From Paenibacillus abyssi (GTDB lineage Bacteria; Bacillota; Bacilli; Paenibacillales; Paenibacillaceae): a DNA stretch of 64,000 nucleotides. Numbering within the stretch: the stretch's first letter is position 1; every line of letters begins with the position of its first letter. The position numbers and the translations under genes were made by a program. The stretch spans positions 97,501 through 161,500 of the forward strand of contig NZ_BMGR01000013.1 of NCBI RefSeq assembly GCF_014640295.1, in the 5' to 3' direction. Positions 7,973 through 17,800 of the stretch are shown here, one piece after another. Under the pieces are notes generated by a model. That model was not told the DNA's origin, searched no databases, and worked only from the letters and a program-made list of their open reading frames with translations.

Positions 7973-9574
7973 ATGGAAGAGTTAATGGGACAAGGATTAA
8001 CGGTGAAGGATCTTCTTACGATTCCCCATTTCAAAGAAGCGGTACTGCTTGGCGGGAGCTCCGGGCTTGAGCAGCTGGTGAGCAGGATTAATGTGATGGA
8101 AGTTCCCGATGTCGTGGATTGGGTGAGGCCCGGCGAATTTTTGATGACAACCGGCTATTCGTTCCGAAATGAGCCTGAGATCATGGAGACGCTCATTGCC
8201 GAGCTTGTTCAAAAGGGTGTAGTGGCACTGGGAATAAAAACCAAACGATTTGTTGACACCGTCCCGGAGACTGCAATAGCTGCAGCGAATGCTCATGGCC
8301 TGCCATTGATCGAGCTGCCTCCGGATACGGCATTTTCGGATGTGGTTCGTGAAGTAATGGAGCGGGTGCTGGTGGCAGAATCCCGTCATCTCTCTACACT
8401 CCAAAGCCGGGTTCAGCGTCTGTCTCACGTGCTGCTGCACGGGGACGGACTTTCTGCATTTTTGCATCATCTGCAGCTGCTCGTCAAAAATCCCGTTCTA
8501 TTGCTCGATCCAAATAACAGATGGACGGCTTCGCCAGGGGCGGAGTACTTTTGCCGGCAAATCGAGGAAGCGCAGTGGCAGAAGCTGCGTGAGGACCGGA
8601 CGCTGGAAACAGGATTTATCCAGATCGCTGACAGATATATACGCGTGCATATCTCGGCCGTCCCGGATAAACAGACTTACCCGTTCCTGCTCGTCATGAT
8701 GGAGACCGAGCAGGAATACGGTATTGTAGATACATTAACGGTGAACTGGGCGAGTGAGTTTGTCGGTTTTGAGATTAGCAATGCCCAGGCCAGAAAACGT
8801 ATTGAAACCAAATATATCGACCAGTTTATTCAGGATTGGATGGCGGGCCGGATTGTCTCGCCTGTGGATTTGCGCCTGCGGGCGGAAGCATGCGGCTGCC
8901 CGATTGATGACAGCTCCTCTTATGTCGCGGGCGTTGTTTCTTTTCATGATAAAAAGCCTGCCGTGAATGAGCTTCAGGAAATCGCCCGGCGTATGAATTG
9001 GGATGCCTCGGCGGGCAGCAATGCAGCCAGATGGACGGTTCTTGAAGAGGATCTGGCCGTCCTGTTTACATTGCGCGGACAAGATATGCCCGGCAGCGCT
9101 TTGGCGAGCCTTCGCCAGATATTCCCGGATCGGCACATCCAATTATGCCTGGGCAGAGAGGCGCCCGGTCAAAGTGAAGTGCCTGCAAGCTTCCGGGAAG
9201 CGAAAAGGGCTGCCGAGGTCAGCCTGGTATGCAAAGTGGCGGGCGAAACGTTGCACTATGGCGATCTGGGCGTGTACCTGCTGCTCTATCGCTTACAAGG
9301 AAGCGAAGAGCTGGAGGAATTCAAGCGTACATATCTGGAGCCGCTCCTCCAGTACGATGAGAAACATCAGGGCGCCCTGCTGAATACATTGCGAACTTAC
9401 TTCCTGTGCAACGGAAACGCAAAGGAGACTGCGGAACGGCTGTTTCTTCATTACAACACCGTGAATTACCGGCTCGAGAGGATACGCGGCGAACTCGGAT
9501 TGCGGCTCGACGATCCGGAGGTCAGGCTGCAGCTGCAGCTCGCGATCAAATTGTATGAAATCAAGGAGCATTAA
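7973..9574 (+). CDS. PucR-type transcriptional regulator
   Basis: Regulator of 533 residues. The N-terminal 120 residues form a PucR sensing domain (LLTIPHFKEAVLLGGSSGLEQLVSRINVMEV...RPGEFLMTTGYSF); the C-terminal 60 residues form the helix-turn-helix of the PucR/CdaR class (LRTYFLCNGNAKETAERLFLHYNTVNYRLERI). PucR of Bacillus activates purine and ureide catabolism, so this one likely controls the upstream hydrolase-transporter operon. AAAGGAG precedes ATG 7973. The gap of 53 bases after the hydrolase has no terminator, so it may be co-transcribed and self-regulated. Confidence 0.88.
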   Translation: MEELMGQGLTVKDLLTIPHFKEAVLLGGSSGLEQLVSRINVMEVPDVVDWVRPGEFLMTTGYSFRNEPEIMETLIAELVQKGVVALGIKTKRFVDTVPETAIAAANAHGLPLIELPPDTAFSDVVREVMERVLVAESRHLSTLQSRVQRLSHVLLHGDGLSAFLHHLQLLVKNPVLLLDPNNRWTASPGAEYFCRQIEEAQWQKLREDRTLETGFIQIADRYIRVHISAVPDKQTYPFLLVMMETEQEYGIVDTLTVNWASEFVGFEISNAQARKRIETKYIDQFIQDWMAGRIVSPVDLRLRAEACGCPIDDSSSYVAGVVSFHDKKPAVNELQEIARRMNWDASAGSNAARWTVLEEDLAVLFTLRGQDMPGSALASLRQIFPDRHIQLCLGREAPGQSEVPASFREAKRAAEVSLVCKVAGETLHYGDLGVYLLLYRLQGSEELEEFKRTYLEPLLQYDEKHQGALLNTLRTYFLCNGNAKETAERLFLHYNTVNYRLERIRGELGLRLDDPEVRLQLQLAIKLYEIKEH

Positions 9575-9618
9575 AGAGTACGACGGCAGGCGATTTTTAG
9601 AGATGTACCGGGAATTTG

Positions 9619-10170
9619 TTATTTCAGCAGCTTAATAAATTCCCGCATGAAGCCTGGGAGATCCGGCCATGCACGGCCCGATACGAGATTTTTATGCGTA
9701 TGAAGTTCTTTTTCGATATACGTCGCGCCGCTTGCGATAACATCCGGCTTACAGGAGGTGTATGCCGTGTACTCCCGGCCTTTCATCAGATCTGCGACGA
9801 CAGTCAACACCTGCGCGGCATGGCAAATGGCGCCGACAGGCTTGTTCTGCTCAAAAAAATGGCGGACAATCTTTGGCAGGTCCGCATTCATCCGGATATA
9901 TTCGGGGGCCCGCCCGCCCGGGATAATGAGTCCGTCGTACTGCTCGGGCTTTACATCGGCGAAAGCCATCTGCGAATCGAGCCCGTAGGCCAGCTTTTCC
10001 ACAAAGGTCTCCATACCGGCTACAAAGTCATGCGTCACGGTTTGCAGCTTTTTGACTGATGGCGATGCAATCGTAACTTCCATTCCCTCTTCCAAACAAC
10101 GGTAATACGGGTAAAATACCTCAAGCGCCTCAACCGCGTCTCCTGTCACAATTAATACTTTTTTACTCAT
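9619..10170 (-). CDS. DJ-1/PfpI family protein
   Basis: A protein of 183 residues of the class I glutamine amidotransferase-like DJ-1/PfpI family. The nucleophile elbow GAICHAAQVL carries the Cys, with the family motif LIIPGGRAPEYIR ahead of it. Members act as deglycases, glyoxalases, proteases or chaperones; a role against reactive carbonyls would suit the neighbouring formaldehyde genes. ATG at 10170 (minus strand) has GGGGG upstream; a longer frame to 10335 begins in the divergent promoter region and lacks support. Transcribed away from hxlA. Confidence 0.85.
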   Translation of the reverse strand: MSKKVLIVTGDAVEALEVFYPYYRCLEEGMEVTIASPSVKKLQTVTHDFVAGMETFVEKLAYGLDSQMAFADVKPEQYDGLIIPGGRAPEYIRMNADLPKIVRHFFEQNKPVGAICHAAQVLTVVADLMKGREYTAYTSCKPDVIASGATYIEKELHTHKNLVSGRAWPDLPGFMREFIKLLK

Positions 10171-10364
10171 GGACCGTACCCCCATTTTACATTTTTCAAC
10201 CTTCATGCAGTAAGGCCAGATAAATATAGAATGACTAAAACCCGCCAAAACATACACGAAATAATAAAGGAGAGGAACTTGTAAACCCTCACGCTGAATA
10301 TTTTTTGCGGCATTTCTCATAATACCAGTGTACACATTTAAATTTATTTAAGGGTGGGGTAGTG

Positions 10365-10997
10365 ATGCAGCTTCAATTAGCATTAGATCTTGTTAATATT
10401 CCGGAAGCCATAGAGCTGGTAAAAGAAGTCGAGCCCTATGTTGATATCGTGGAGATCGGTACGCCGGTTGTCATTAATGAAGGTCTCCGGGCGGTTAAAG
10501 AAGTAAAGCAGGCCTTTCCTTCTATGACCGTGCTGGCTGACCTTAAGGTCATGGATGCGGCGGGTTATGAGGTGATGAAGGCATCCGAGGCCGGCGCGGA
10601 CATCGTCACGGTGCTGGGAGCGGCGGAGGATATGACGATTAAAGGCGCAGTGGAAGAGGCCAAAAAACAAAACAAAAAGATCCTCGTTGACATGATCGGG
10701 ATTAAGGATATCGAAGGACGTGCGAAGGAACTCGACGCGCTTGGCGTAGATTATATTTGTGTACACACCGGTTATGATCTTCAGGCGGTCGGACAAAATT
10801 CATTCGAGGACCTGACGAAGATTAAACGTGTGGTGAAAAATGCAAAAACGGCTATCGCGGGCGGCATCAAGTTAAGCATCTTGCCGGAGGTCATTAAAGC
10901 GAAACCCGATCTCGTCATCGTAGGCGGAGGCATTACCGGCGAAGCGGATAAAAAAGCAGCTGCTGCCGAAATAAAGAGATTAATTCAACAAGGGTAA
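10365..10997 (+). CDS. hxlA: 3-hexulose-6-phosphate synthase
   Basis: Condenses formaldehyde with ribulose 5-phosphate to give hexulose 6-phosphate, the entry step of the ribulose monophosphate route used for formaldehyde detoxification. The 210-residue sequence is nearly block-for-block that of Bacillus HxlA (MQLQLALDLVNIPEAIELVKEVE; LADLKVMDAAGYEVMKASEAGADI; CVHTGYDLQAVGQNSFEDL; IAGGIKLSILPEV). ATG 10365 fits the family start; a GTG lies one codon earlier. GGGTGGGG is upstream. hxlB follows after 8 bases. No hxlR gene is seen beside the pair. Confidence 0.95.
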   Translation: MQLQLALDLVNIPEAIELVKEVEPYVDIVEIGTPVVINEGLRAVKEVKQAFPSMTVLADLKVMDAAGYEVMKASEAGADIVTVLGAAEDMTIKGAVEEAKKQNKKILVDMIGIKDIEGRAKELDALGVDYICVHTGYDLQAVGQNSFEDLTKIKRVVKNAKTAIAGGIKLSILPEVIKAKPDLVIVGGGITGEADKKAAAAEIKRLIQQG

Positions 10998-11005
10998 CAA
11001 AGGAC

Positions 11006-11578
11006 ATGTTGACAATCGGGTATGCAGCAGTAGTGCTGAAAGAGCTGAACCACGCGATCGGCCAGATTGCTGAGGAAGAAGCTGAAACTTTGGTGGACCG
11101 CATTCTTCAGACCAACAAGATCTTTGTAGCAGGCGCGGGCAGATCCGGTTTGATGGGGCGGGCTTTCGCCATGCGGATGATGCACATCGGGATGGAAGGA
11201 TATGTGGTGGGCGAAACGGTAACGCCTAACCTGGAAAAGGGCGATCTGTTAATCGTCGGTTCCGGCTCGGGTGAGACAAAAAGCTTGTTAGCGATGGCGG
11301 AGAAAGCGAAAAGCTTGAATGGCGCTGTCGCAGCAATCACGATCTTCCCGGAATCGGCGTTGGGGAAATTGGCTGACATCACCGTCAAAATGCCCGGCTC
11401 CCCCAAGGATCAATCGGAAGGCTCTTATAAGACAATCCAGCCTATGGGTTCATTATTCGAGCAAACCCTTCTATTGTTTTATGATTCTGTCATATTGAGG
11501 CTGATGGAGAAACGGGGATTGAATTCCGAGACGATGTACGGCAGGCATGCCAATCTTGAATTCAGCAAGGAGATCTAA
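11006..11578 (+). CDS. hxlB: 6-phospho-3-hexuloisomerase
   Basis: Isomerises hexulose 6-phosphate to fructose 6-phosphate, the second step of the formaldehyde route. SIS-domain protein of 190 residues with the HxlB blocks FVAGAGRSGLMGRAFAMRMMHIGMEGYVVGE, GSGSGETKSLLAMAEKAKSL and GSPKDQSEGSYKTIQPMGSLFEQ. It is separated from hxlA by 8 bases. AAAGGA lies very close to ATG 11006, so TTG 11009 may be the actual start. An intrinsic terminator follows at once. Confidence 0.95.
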   Translation: MLTIGYAAVVLKELNHAIGQIAEEEAETLVDRILQTNKIFVAGAGRSGLMGRAFAMRMMHIGMEGYVVGETVTPNLEKGDLLIVGSGSGETKSLLAMAEKAKSLNGAVAAITIFPESALGKLADITVKMPGSPKDQSEGSYKTIQPMGSLFEQTLLLFYDSVILRLMEKRGLNSETMYGRHANLEFSKEI

Positions 11579-11589
11579 ATAACGATAGG

Positions 11590-11632
11590 GCCGTCCCAAA
11601 TGATTGAAAGGGCTGAGGGACGGCTCTTTTTC
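11590..11632 (+). terminator. intrinsic terminator of hxlAB
   Basis: Stem GCCGTCCC (11590-11597) / GGGACGGC (11617-11624), then CTC and a run of five T. It ends the hxlAB transcript. Confidence 0.8.
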
Positions 11633-11749
11633 GTGCGGCCACTAAAAAAACATTCCCCGAAATGAAGCGTTGGATAGGCATCCCGGTACACTGCGGAATA
11701 TCTTATAAAGTGAGTGACAGCAGCAGTGGAGACGGGAGGAGAAGTGAGA

Positions 11750-13318
11750 ATGACGAATTCAGCCGGATTGCCGGTTTTTAAGAATGAGGCTTTTACGGAT
11801 TTTTCGCTGCCTGTGAATCAAGCGCTTATGGAAGCCGCGCTTCGTAAGGTGAAGGCGGAGCTCGGCAGGGATTATCCGCTGCGGATCGGGGCGGAGAGAA
11901 TCATGACCGGCGACAAGATCGTGTCGGTTAATCCCGGCAATATCAGCGAAGTTGTGGGGCGGGTCAGCAAAGCTTCCCTGGGATTAGCGGAGCAAGCGAT
12001 GCAGGAGGCTCTGAATTCTTTTGAAGCATGGAAGAGGGTGCCTGCGGCCGAACGTGCAGGTTATGTATTTAAAGCCGCTCAGCTGATGCGCGAGAGAAAG
12101 CATGAATTTTCAGCGCTGATGATTGTTGAGGCAGGGAAAAATTGGGCGGAGGCCGATGCGGATACGGCCGAGGCGATTGATTTCATGGAGTTTTACGGCA
12201 GAGAAATGATCCGCCTTAGCCTTACGAATGAGCATCAGCCCTTAACGAAAATAGAAGGCGAGGACAATCGTTTGGCGTATATTCCGCTAGGCGTGGGAAT
12301 CGTCATTCCGCCCTGGAACTTTCCGTTAGCGATCTGTGCAGGGATGACGACAGCTGCCATTGTCTGCGGCAATACAGTCGTACTAAAGCCATCGTCGCTT
12401 ACACCGGTTATCGCCCATAAATTTGTGGCATTAATGGAGGAAGCAGGGCTGCCTTCGGGGGTCATCAATTTCGTACCGGGAAGCGGGGCTGAGATCGGCG
12501 ATTTTTTAACGAAACATCCGAAGACGCGGTTTATCAGCTTTACTGGCTCTAAAGAAATAGGACTTCGCATCCATGCTTTGGCGTCCCACACGGCAGACGG
12601 CCAGAAATGGATGAAGCGCGTCATTGCGGAAATGGGCGGCAAGGACGGCATAGTCGTTGACGAAACCGCAAATGTAGAACAAGCGGCCAAAGCGATCGTC
12701 GCATCGGCATTCGGCTTTCAAGGACAGAAATGCTCAGCCGGATCCCGGGCGATCATTGTTGAAGCGGTCTATGATAAGGTTGTTCAACTGGTGAAGGAAG
12801 AAACAGAAAAGCTCTCTGTCGGCCTGCCCGAATTGAATTGCCCGGCTGGACCGGTATCAGACCGGCAAGCCTACGACAAGATTATGGACTACATCGAAAT
12901 CGGCAGACGGGAGGGCCGTCTTCTCACCGGCGGAGACAAAGCTGAAGGGAATGGGTACTACATTCAGCCTACTGTGTTTGTGGATGTCGACAGTAAGTCG
13001 CGCATCATGCAGGAAGAAATATTCGGCCCTGTTCTGGCGATCGGCAGGGCGAAGGATTATAAAGAGGCAATCGCCATGTATAATGATACTGAATTTGGTC
13101 TGACAGGGTCCTTTTTCTCCCAAGATGAAGCACACATACATTACGCGCTGGATGAAATGTTCTGCGGCAATCTTTATATTAATCGTAAATGTACGGGAGC
13201 CCTGGTAGGCGTCCATCCGTTCGGAGGCTTCAATATGTCGGGCACAGACTCCAAAGCAGGGGGATATGACTATCTGCTGCTGTTCACGCAAGCGAAGCTG
13301 ACATCGAGAAAAACGTAA
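11750..13318 (+). CDS. rocA: 1-pyrroline-5-carboxylate dehydrogenase-like aldehyde dehydrogenase
   Basis: NAD(P)-dependent aldehyde dehydrogenase of 522 residues, close in length and sequence to Bacillus RocA, which oxidises pyrroline-5-carboxylate (glutamate semialdehyde) to glutamate in arginine and proline catabolism. The general base is in AEMGGKDG, the nucleophile Cys in GQKCSAGSRA, and the C-terminal CTGALVGVHPFGGFNMSGTDSKAGG block is characteristic. Start 11750 is preceded by GGAGGAG at 8 bases; an in-frame GTG at 11714 has no such site. No proline dehydrogenase or other roc gene is adjacent, so a different aldehyde (perhaps tied to the formaldehyde genes) cannot be excluded. Confidence 0.87.
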   Translation: MTNSAGLPVFKNEAFTDFSLPVNQALMEAALRKVKAELGRDYPLRIGAERIMTGDKIVSVNPGNISEVVGRVSKASLGLAEQAMQEALNSFEAWKRVPAAERAGYVFKAAQLMRERKHEFSALMIVEAGKNWAEADADTAEAIDFMEFYGREMIRLSLTNEHQPLTKIEGEDNRLAYIPLGVGIVIPPWNFPLAICAGMTTAAIVCGNTVVLKPSSLTPVIAHKFVALMEEAGLPSGVINFVPGSGAEIGDFLTKHPKTRFISFTGSKEIGLRIHALASHTADGQKWMKRVIAEMGGKDGIVVDETANVEQAAKAIVASAFGFQGQKCSAGSRAIIVEAVYDKVVQLVKEETEKLSVGLPELNCPAGPVSDRQAYDKIMDYIEIGRREGRLLTGGDKAEGNGYYIQPTVFVDVDSKSRIMQEEIFGPVLAIGRAKDYKEAIAMYNDTEFGLTGSFFSQDEAHIHYALDEMFCGNLYINRKCTGALVGVHPFGGFNMSGTDSKAGGYDYLLLFTQAKLTSRKT

Positions 13319-13352
13319 ATATGGAAGAGGAGTATCTATCTAGGCCAGCTTG

Positions 13353-13402
13353 GAGAAAGCCGTATTCACGCGATTCGTAAATCGCAGGGATACGGCTTTC
13401 TC
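13353..13402 (+). terminator. hairpin terminator after rocA-like gene
   Basis: Perfect 13-bp arms GAGAAAGCCGTAT (13353-13365) and ATACGGCTTTCTC (13390-13402), with a further GCGATT/AATCGC stem inside the loop. The T-run is weak, so it may also act as an RNA end-stabiliser. Confidence 0.65.
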
Positions 13403-13498
13403 ATATCTTCCGGGAAACGATGAATTCTTGTCCTATTTCACCTGATACCGCCATATAATCTATCAATGTAAACAAACCCGTTCAGGAGGTTGTTATAG

Positions 13499-14815
13499 AT
13501 GAGAGGCTCCTTGTTTAAGAGAGTGGCGGTAGTGGCGATCTGCACGGTGATATTTCTTCTGTGGCTGCAGACAACGGAGGAGCTTTATGTAGGCAGTGCT
13601 GCGGGTGTAGCGGAAGAATCCAGCGCGGGGGCGGGAGACACGATCACTGTCATCGGTCAGATCGGAGCTGCCCCAAGTGTTAGGGGTGAGGCGTTTATTC
13701 AGCCGGCCAAAGCAAAAGTCGAAACAGAAACCGAAGCCGAGAGGATGCCAGCCGCAGCGCACAATAAGCAATGGGGTAATGGCGATCCAAACGGCGGGGA
13801 TCCGGCACAGCCGACGGTCTATTTGACCTTTGATGACGGCCCTAGCAAATGGACACCGCAGGTACTCGATATATTGCAAGAACACGGGGTAAAGGCTACT
13901 TTTTTTGTATTGGGCAAATTGGTAGAGGAGCGGGAGGAGACGGCACGCCGCATCGTCAGCGAAGGCCATTCCCTTGGCAATCATACCTACGATCACGAAT
14001 ACACAAAGCTGTATGGGAGCAGCTTCCTTGGCTTCTGGGAACAAGTACAACAGACCGACGAGGCGATATTCCGGGTTACCGGTGAACGGGTGCGGATTTT
14101 ACGGGCACCGGGCGGCACGTTTAGCAATTTTGATGCCCTCTACTTTTACTATATGCAAGAAGCCGGTTACGAAGTTCACGACTGGACGATGGATTCCGGC
14201 GATTCGAAACGGCGTGGCGTGCCTGCGCAGGAAATTATCAATAATGTGAAAAAGGCGAAGCTCACCCATACCGTTAACCTGCTTATGCATGACAGCGCCG
14301 GCCATCAAGAGACGGTCAAGGCCCTGCCTGAAATTATCCGGTATTTCAAAGATAAGGGTTACCGTTTTGCAGCTTTGACGGATCAGGTGAAGCCGGTTAC
14401 GTTTCGCGTGGGAAATATAAAGTGGGACCGGAGCCCTTCGGAGCGCCAGCATGAGCAGATCTTGGACATGATTAGAAAGGCCGATTCAAGCGGGTATCAG
14501 GCACCTGCGGTCAAGCCGAATGCGGCTGCTGCCGCGATGGCGAAAGAACCGCCGAAAATGGACGAGCGGGAGTGGATCGCATTACGTGATTGGGCGCGGG
14601 GGAAAGGTACTGTGATGTGGGATCCGGCATCCAAAACGGCTGCATTAACATTGAACGGCGCAGCATTACTTTTCCATCCGGGAGCCGGGAATGCGGCATG
14701 GGTGGAATCCGGCCGGACGGAGGCCTCTGTTGACCTGCCAATCAAGTTCACCGACAACCGGTGGTATGTACTGAAAGCGCAGGCGGATGCGCTCGCAGCT
14801 GAGTTGGAAACATAA
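13499..14815 (+). CDS. secreted polysaccharide deacetylase
   Basis: Extracytoplasmic protein of 438 residues. Residues 1-25 are a signal anchor (LFKRVAVVAICTVIFLLWL). A NodB domain starts near residue 105 with all five motifs: TFDDGP, HTYDH, RAPGG, DWTMDSGD and LMHDS, so a metal-dependent de-N-acetylase acting on peptidoglycan or chitin-like glycan is well supported. The last about 80 residues (GTVMWDPASKTAALTLNG... FTDNRWYVLKAQADALA) look like a copper-amine-oxidase-N type stalk domain, a common surface module in Paenibacillus. AGGAGG precedes ATG 13499. Monocistronic, ended by the hairpin at 14816. Confidence 0.9.
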   Translation: MRGSLFKRVAVVAICTVIFLLWLQTTEELYVGSAAGVAEESSAGAGDTITVIGQIGAAPSVRGEAFIQPAKAKVETETEAERMPAAAHNKQWGNGDPNGGDPAQPTVYLTFDDGPSKWTPQVLDILQEHGVKATFFVLGKLVEEREETARRIVSEGHSLGNHTYDHEYTKLYGSSFLGFWEQVQQTDEAIFRVTGERVRILRAPGGTFSNFDALYFYYMQEAGYEVHDWTMDSGDSKRRGVPAQEIINNVKKAKLTHTVNLLMHDSAGHQETVKALPEIIRYFKDKGYRFAALTDQVKPVTFRVGNIKWDRSPSERQHEQILDMIRKADSSGYQAPAVKPNAAAAAMAKEPPKMDEREWIALRDWARGKGTVMWDPASKTAALTLNGAALLFHPGAGNAAWVESGRTEASVDLPIKFTDNRWYVLKAQADALAAELET

Positions 14816-14845
14816 CTGCCCACAGCCGTGAAAGACTGTGGGCAG
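14816..14845. terminator. hairpin between convergent genes
   Basis: Perfect 10-bp stem CTGCCCACAG (14816-14825) / CTGTGGGCAG (14836-14845) directly after the deacetylase stop. No T-run follows, so termination may be Rho-independent but weak. The convergent large gene ends at 14893. Confidence 0.5.
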
Positions 14846-14892
14846 TATGAAATGAGGATATGCTTGTTACGATCAACTGACCGCCATTTGTA

Positions 14893-17800
14893 TTATTTTC
14901 TCCTGTCCTTTTTACCTTTCGCGGAGCGCTCCTTAAGAATCACGGCATACGTGCCGTTGCCGCTGTTCCAGAAAGAGGCTTCGGTTCCCTTAATTCGGTG
15001 AGGGACAGCGTGAATCTTTTCGGATTCCGGTTCGAGCATGATAACGGCTGCATCTGAGGAAGGCGGCTCTGTCAGCCGGATGATTCGCTCCACATAAGAT
15101 TTGACCGGTTTTGGAGTCAGGAGTGTTTCTCCCTTGTCGTTTACTAGTGTCATAGAGAAGGCATACAGCGGTGATAACAGCTCCATATCACCTTCTGAAG
15201 GTTTTGGCATGAGCTCCGCTGATTGTTCCGTGACATTCATTCTGAGATGATAGCTGCTTGCTGATTCTCCAAGCGCCGCGGACCACTGCTTGAGTGGCAG
15301 CCGTCCCGGCTTCAAGGTCCACTCGGCTTGCCCCGTTTGAATCTGGACAGAGGCATTGCCTTTTGCGTTCTCTAGTGCTGCCAATGGGAGGACAACGGTG
15401 CGTTCCGCCACGATCCTTACCGTTTTATAGGTGTCCAGTATGTTCTGCAGAAGCTCCGCATCAAGCGGCTGCTCTTCGATTGCTGCTGGTATTCGAATGG
15501 TATTCTCGTCCACTTCAGGAACAGGCATCGTAACCTCTATCAATACCGGACCGGCATTCAGTGTCCGGCCATCCAGTGTTACTGCCGCCGTAATGCTTGC
15601 TGTACCTGGCGCTACGCCGGTCAATTGATCGCCGTTCACCGACACAATGCCGGAATCGCTTGAGGTGTACGTGATCGCCGCACCGCCCAGCAACGCCTGC
15701 TTGCCATTCTTTTGCATGACGGAGACAGAGGCTGATGTGCTGCTGCCCACTTCTACTGAACCTGCTCCGATGGTCAATGCTGCGCTCTCCAGTTGAACCG
15801 GAACTTTATGCAGCTTGCTGCCCTGCGCATAGAACAGACTGCCGTCCGGGCTTTGTGTCATCAGATTGACTGTTCCCGGAATGACCTGCTTGGAGCGCAG
15901 ATCCTTCGGATCGATCGCCATCAGTTTGCGTCCGATGGTCGAATAGATGAGACCGTCGTCTCCCCAGCGGATATAGTAAGGCCTATATTTACTTGTATTA
16001 AATGGCGAGCTTGTGATGACCTTGCTCTTCACAATCGTAAGCGTCTCCGGATCCATAGCGAACAGTGCTGCGTCATACCCGGCGCTCTGGCTGACAAATC
16101 CGTCAAGAATCCCCCAGATGAGACCGTCCGGTCCGACAGACAGCTCCCCGATCAGCTTGACTTCACCGCTAACCCCGGGAATCCGAGGGGTGAACACGTT
16201 TGTCACCTGCCTGGTCTGGGTATCGAACACAAACAGCTTGGCTTCGGGCTCGCTTGGATTGACGCCTAAGCCTCCCCATATCGAAGTGCCCCCGTATATT
16301 TTTCCGTCGTGGTAGGCCAGCCCGAACAGGCTCTGGTTCGGTACGATATTCCGGAAGGTTTCCGATTGAACTTGAATACTGTTATCGGCGGGATTGACGG
16401 TTTCCTCCAGGATGGTCAGCGCACCGCCAAGCTGGCCGTAAGAAGGGAAGGTGCCGATAAACAGCTTGCCGTCTCCGGATGTCATCGTGAATGGCCGGTC
16501 TTGGTTATCTTCAATGTCCAGCACCATGCCGGGGTTACCCTCGCCCAGCTCGTTGTAATTGAGCGGCTTGCTCATATCAAGCCGGTACATCACAGCGCCG
16601 CTGTACGTACCGAAGTAGGCGGCCTCCCCTAGAAATCCTATGCCTTCAGGCTGATGGAATTCTTTATTGTTGTAGATGAACTCTCCGCGCTCAAGATCAT
16701 AAATGCTCATTCCTCGCTGGTATCCTCCGATATACAGATACCGTCCGTCCGTTTCCATAACATTAGCCGCTGTTGCCGAGGCCGGAACTTGTGCGGAGTG
16801 CTCCGCATATTGCTTGGACTGCGGATCATACAGGAACGATTCCCCGAATGCGGCCATACCGGCAAGCACCTGTCTACCGGCAAGCGGGCCGCTGTCCGGG
16901 GTGATCCAGGCGTGCGCTTTTACTGCAGTGTCATCCGGTAATTCCGGAATGCCATCAATACGCGTCGCTGTATTATCGGCGATATTGTATACGTACAGAT
17001 CGCCCCTAAGCTTGTAATAGATCAGATTCGGGTTGTCGGGCGAAGGCGGAGCAATCTTCGTCTGGAATTCGAGTGTCGTCACATGCGCGCCGGTTGCTTC
17101 GTCCATGACGTAAAGCTCGTTGCCGCTGTAAGCAAACAGCTTGCCGCCGTAGATATCGACCTCGGAGATGGTTCTGTTCGTTCCGGATTTGGCTGGAATA
17201 ACGATCTCGGTAATTTCCTTTGTCTGACGGTTATAGCGCATAAGATGGGCGCTTGTGCCGATCCCGACATAGACGTAATCGTCTGTCACGCCTAATCCTC
17301 TGGCATACTGCTGCCCTGCTTTCATCACGCCCAAATCGAGGAAGGTATTGGAGGCGATGTCATATTCAAACACGCGCCCAAGATTCGTATTGGAATACGT
17401 GCTGCCGTAGATTTTGCCGTCTCGGCTTGCTTTCAAGTCAAATACCTGTTTGTTGGACGGATTAACGCCAAGCGCTTCAATTCTTTGTTCGGCGACAAGG
17501 TAACGGTACAGCGTCCCGTTCGAGCTGAAATACATATTGCCGTCCGAGCCCTTGGCTATCGCCCAGATTGTATCGGCCGATCCGGAGATGGGCTGTGTAA
17601 ATTTGAGGGCGCCTGTTGAAGCGTCAACGACATGAAAGGACACAGGCGAACCGACCGTTGTCAAATAGTGCTCCCATCTTCCGTCAGGTCCGATGCCGTA
17701 AGCCGCGGATTGGGACAGCGCATAGGATACCGCATCACCGATCATAACCGGCGGATCGTAAGGCACCTCAAGCGGTGTGCTCGTATCGACCTTTTGCTCC

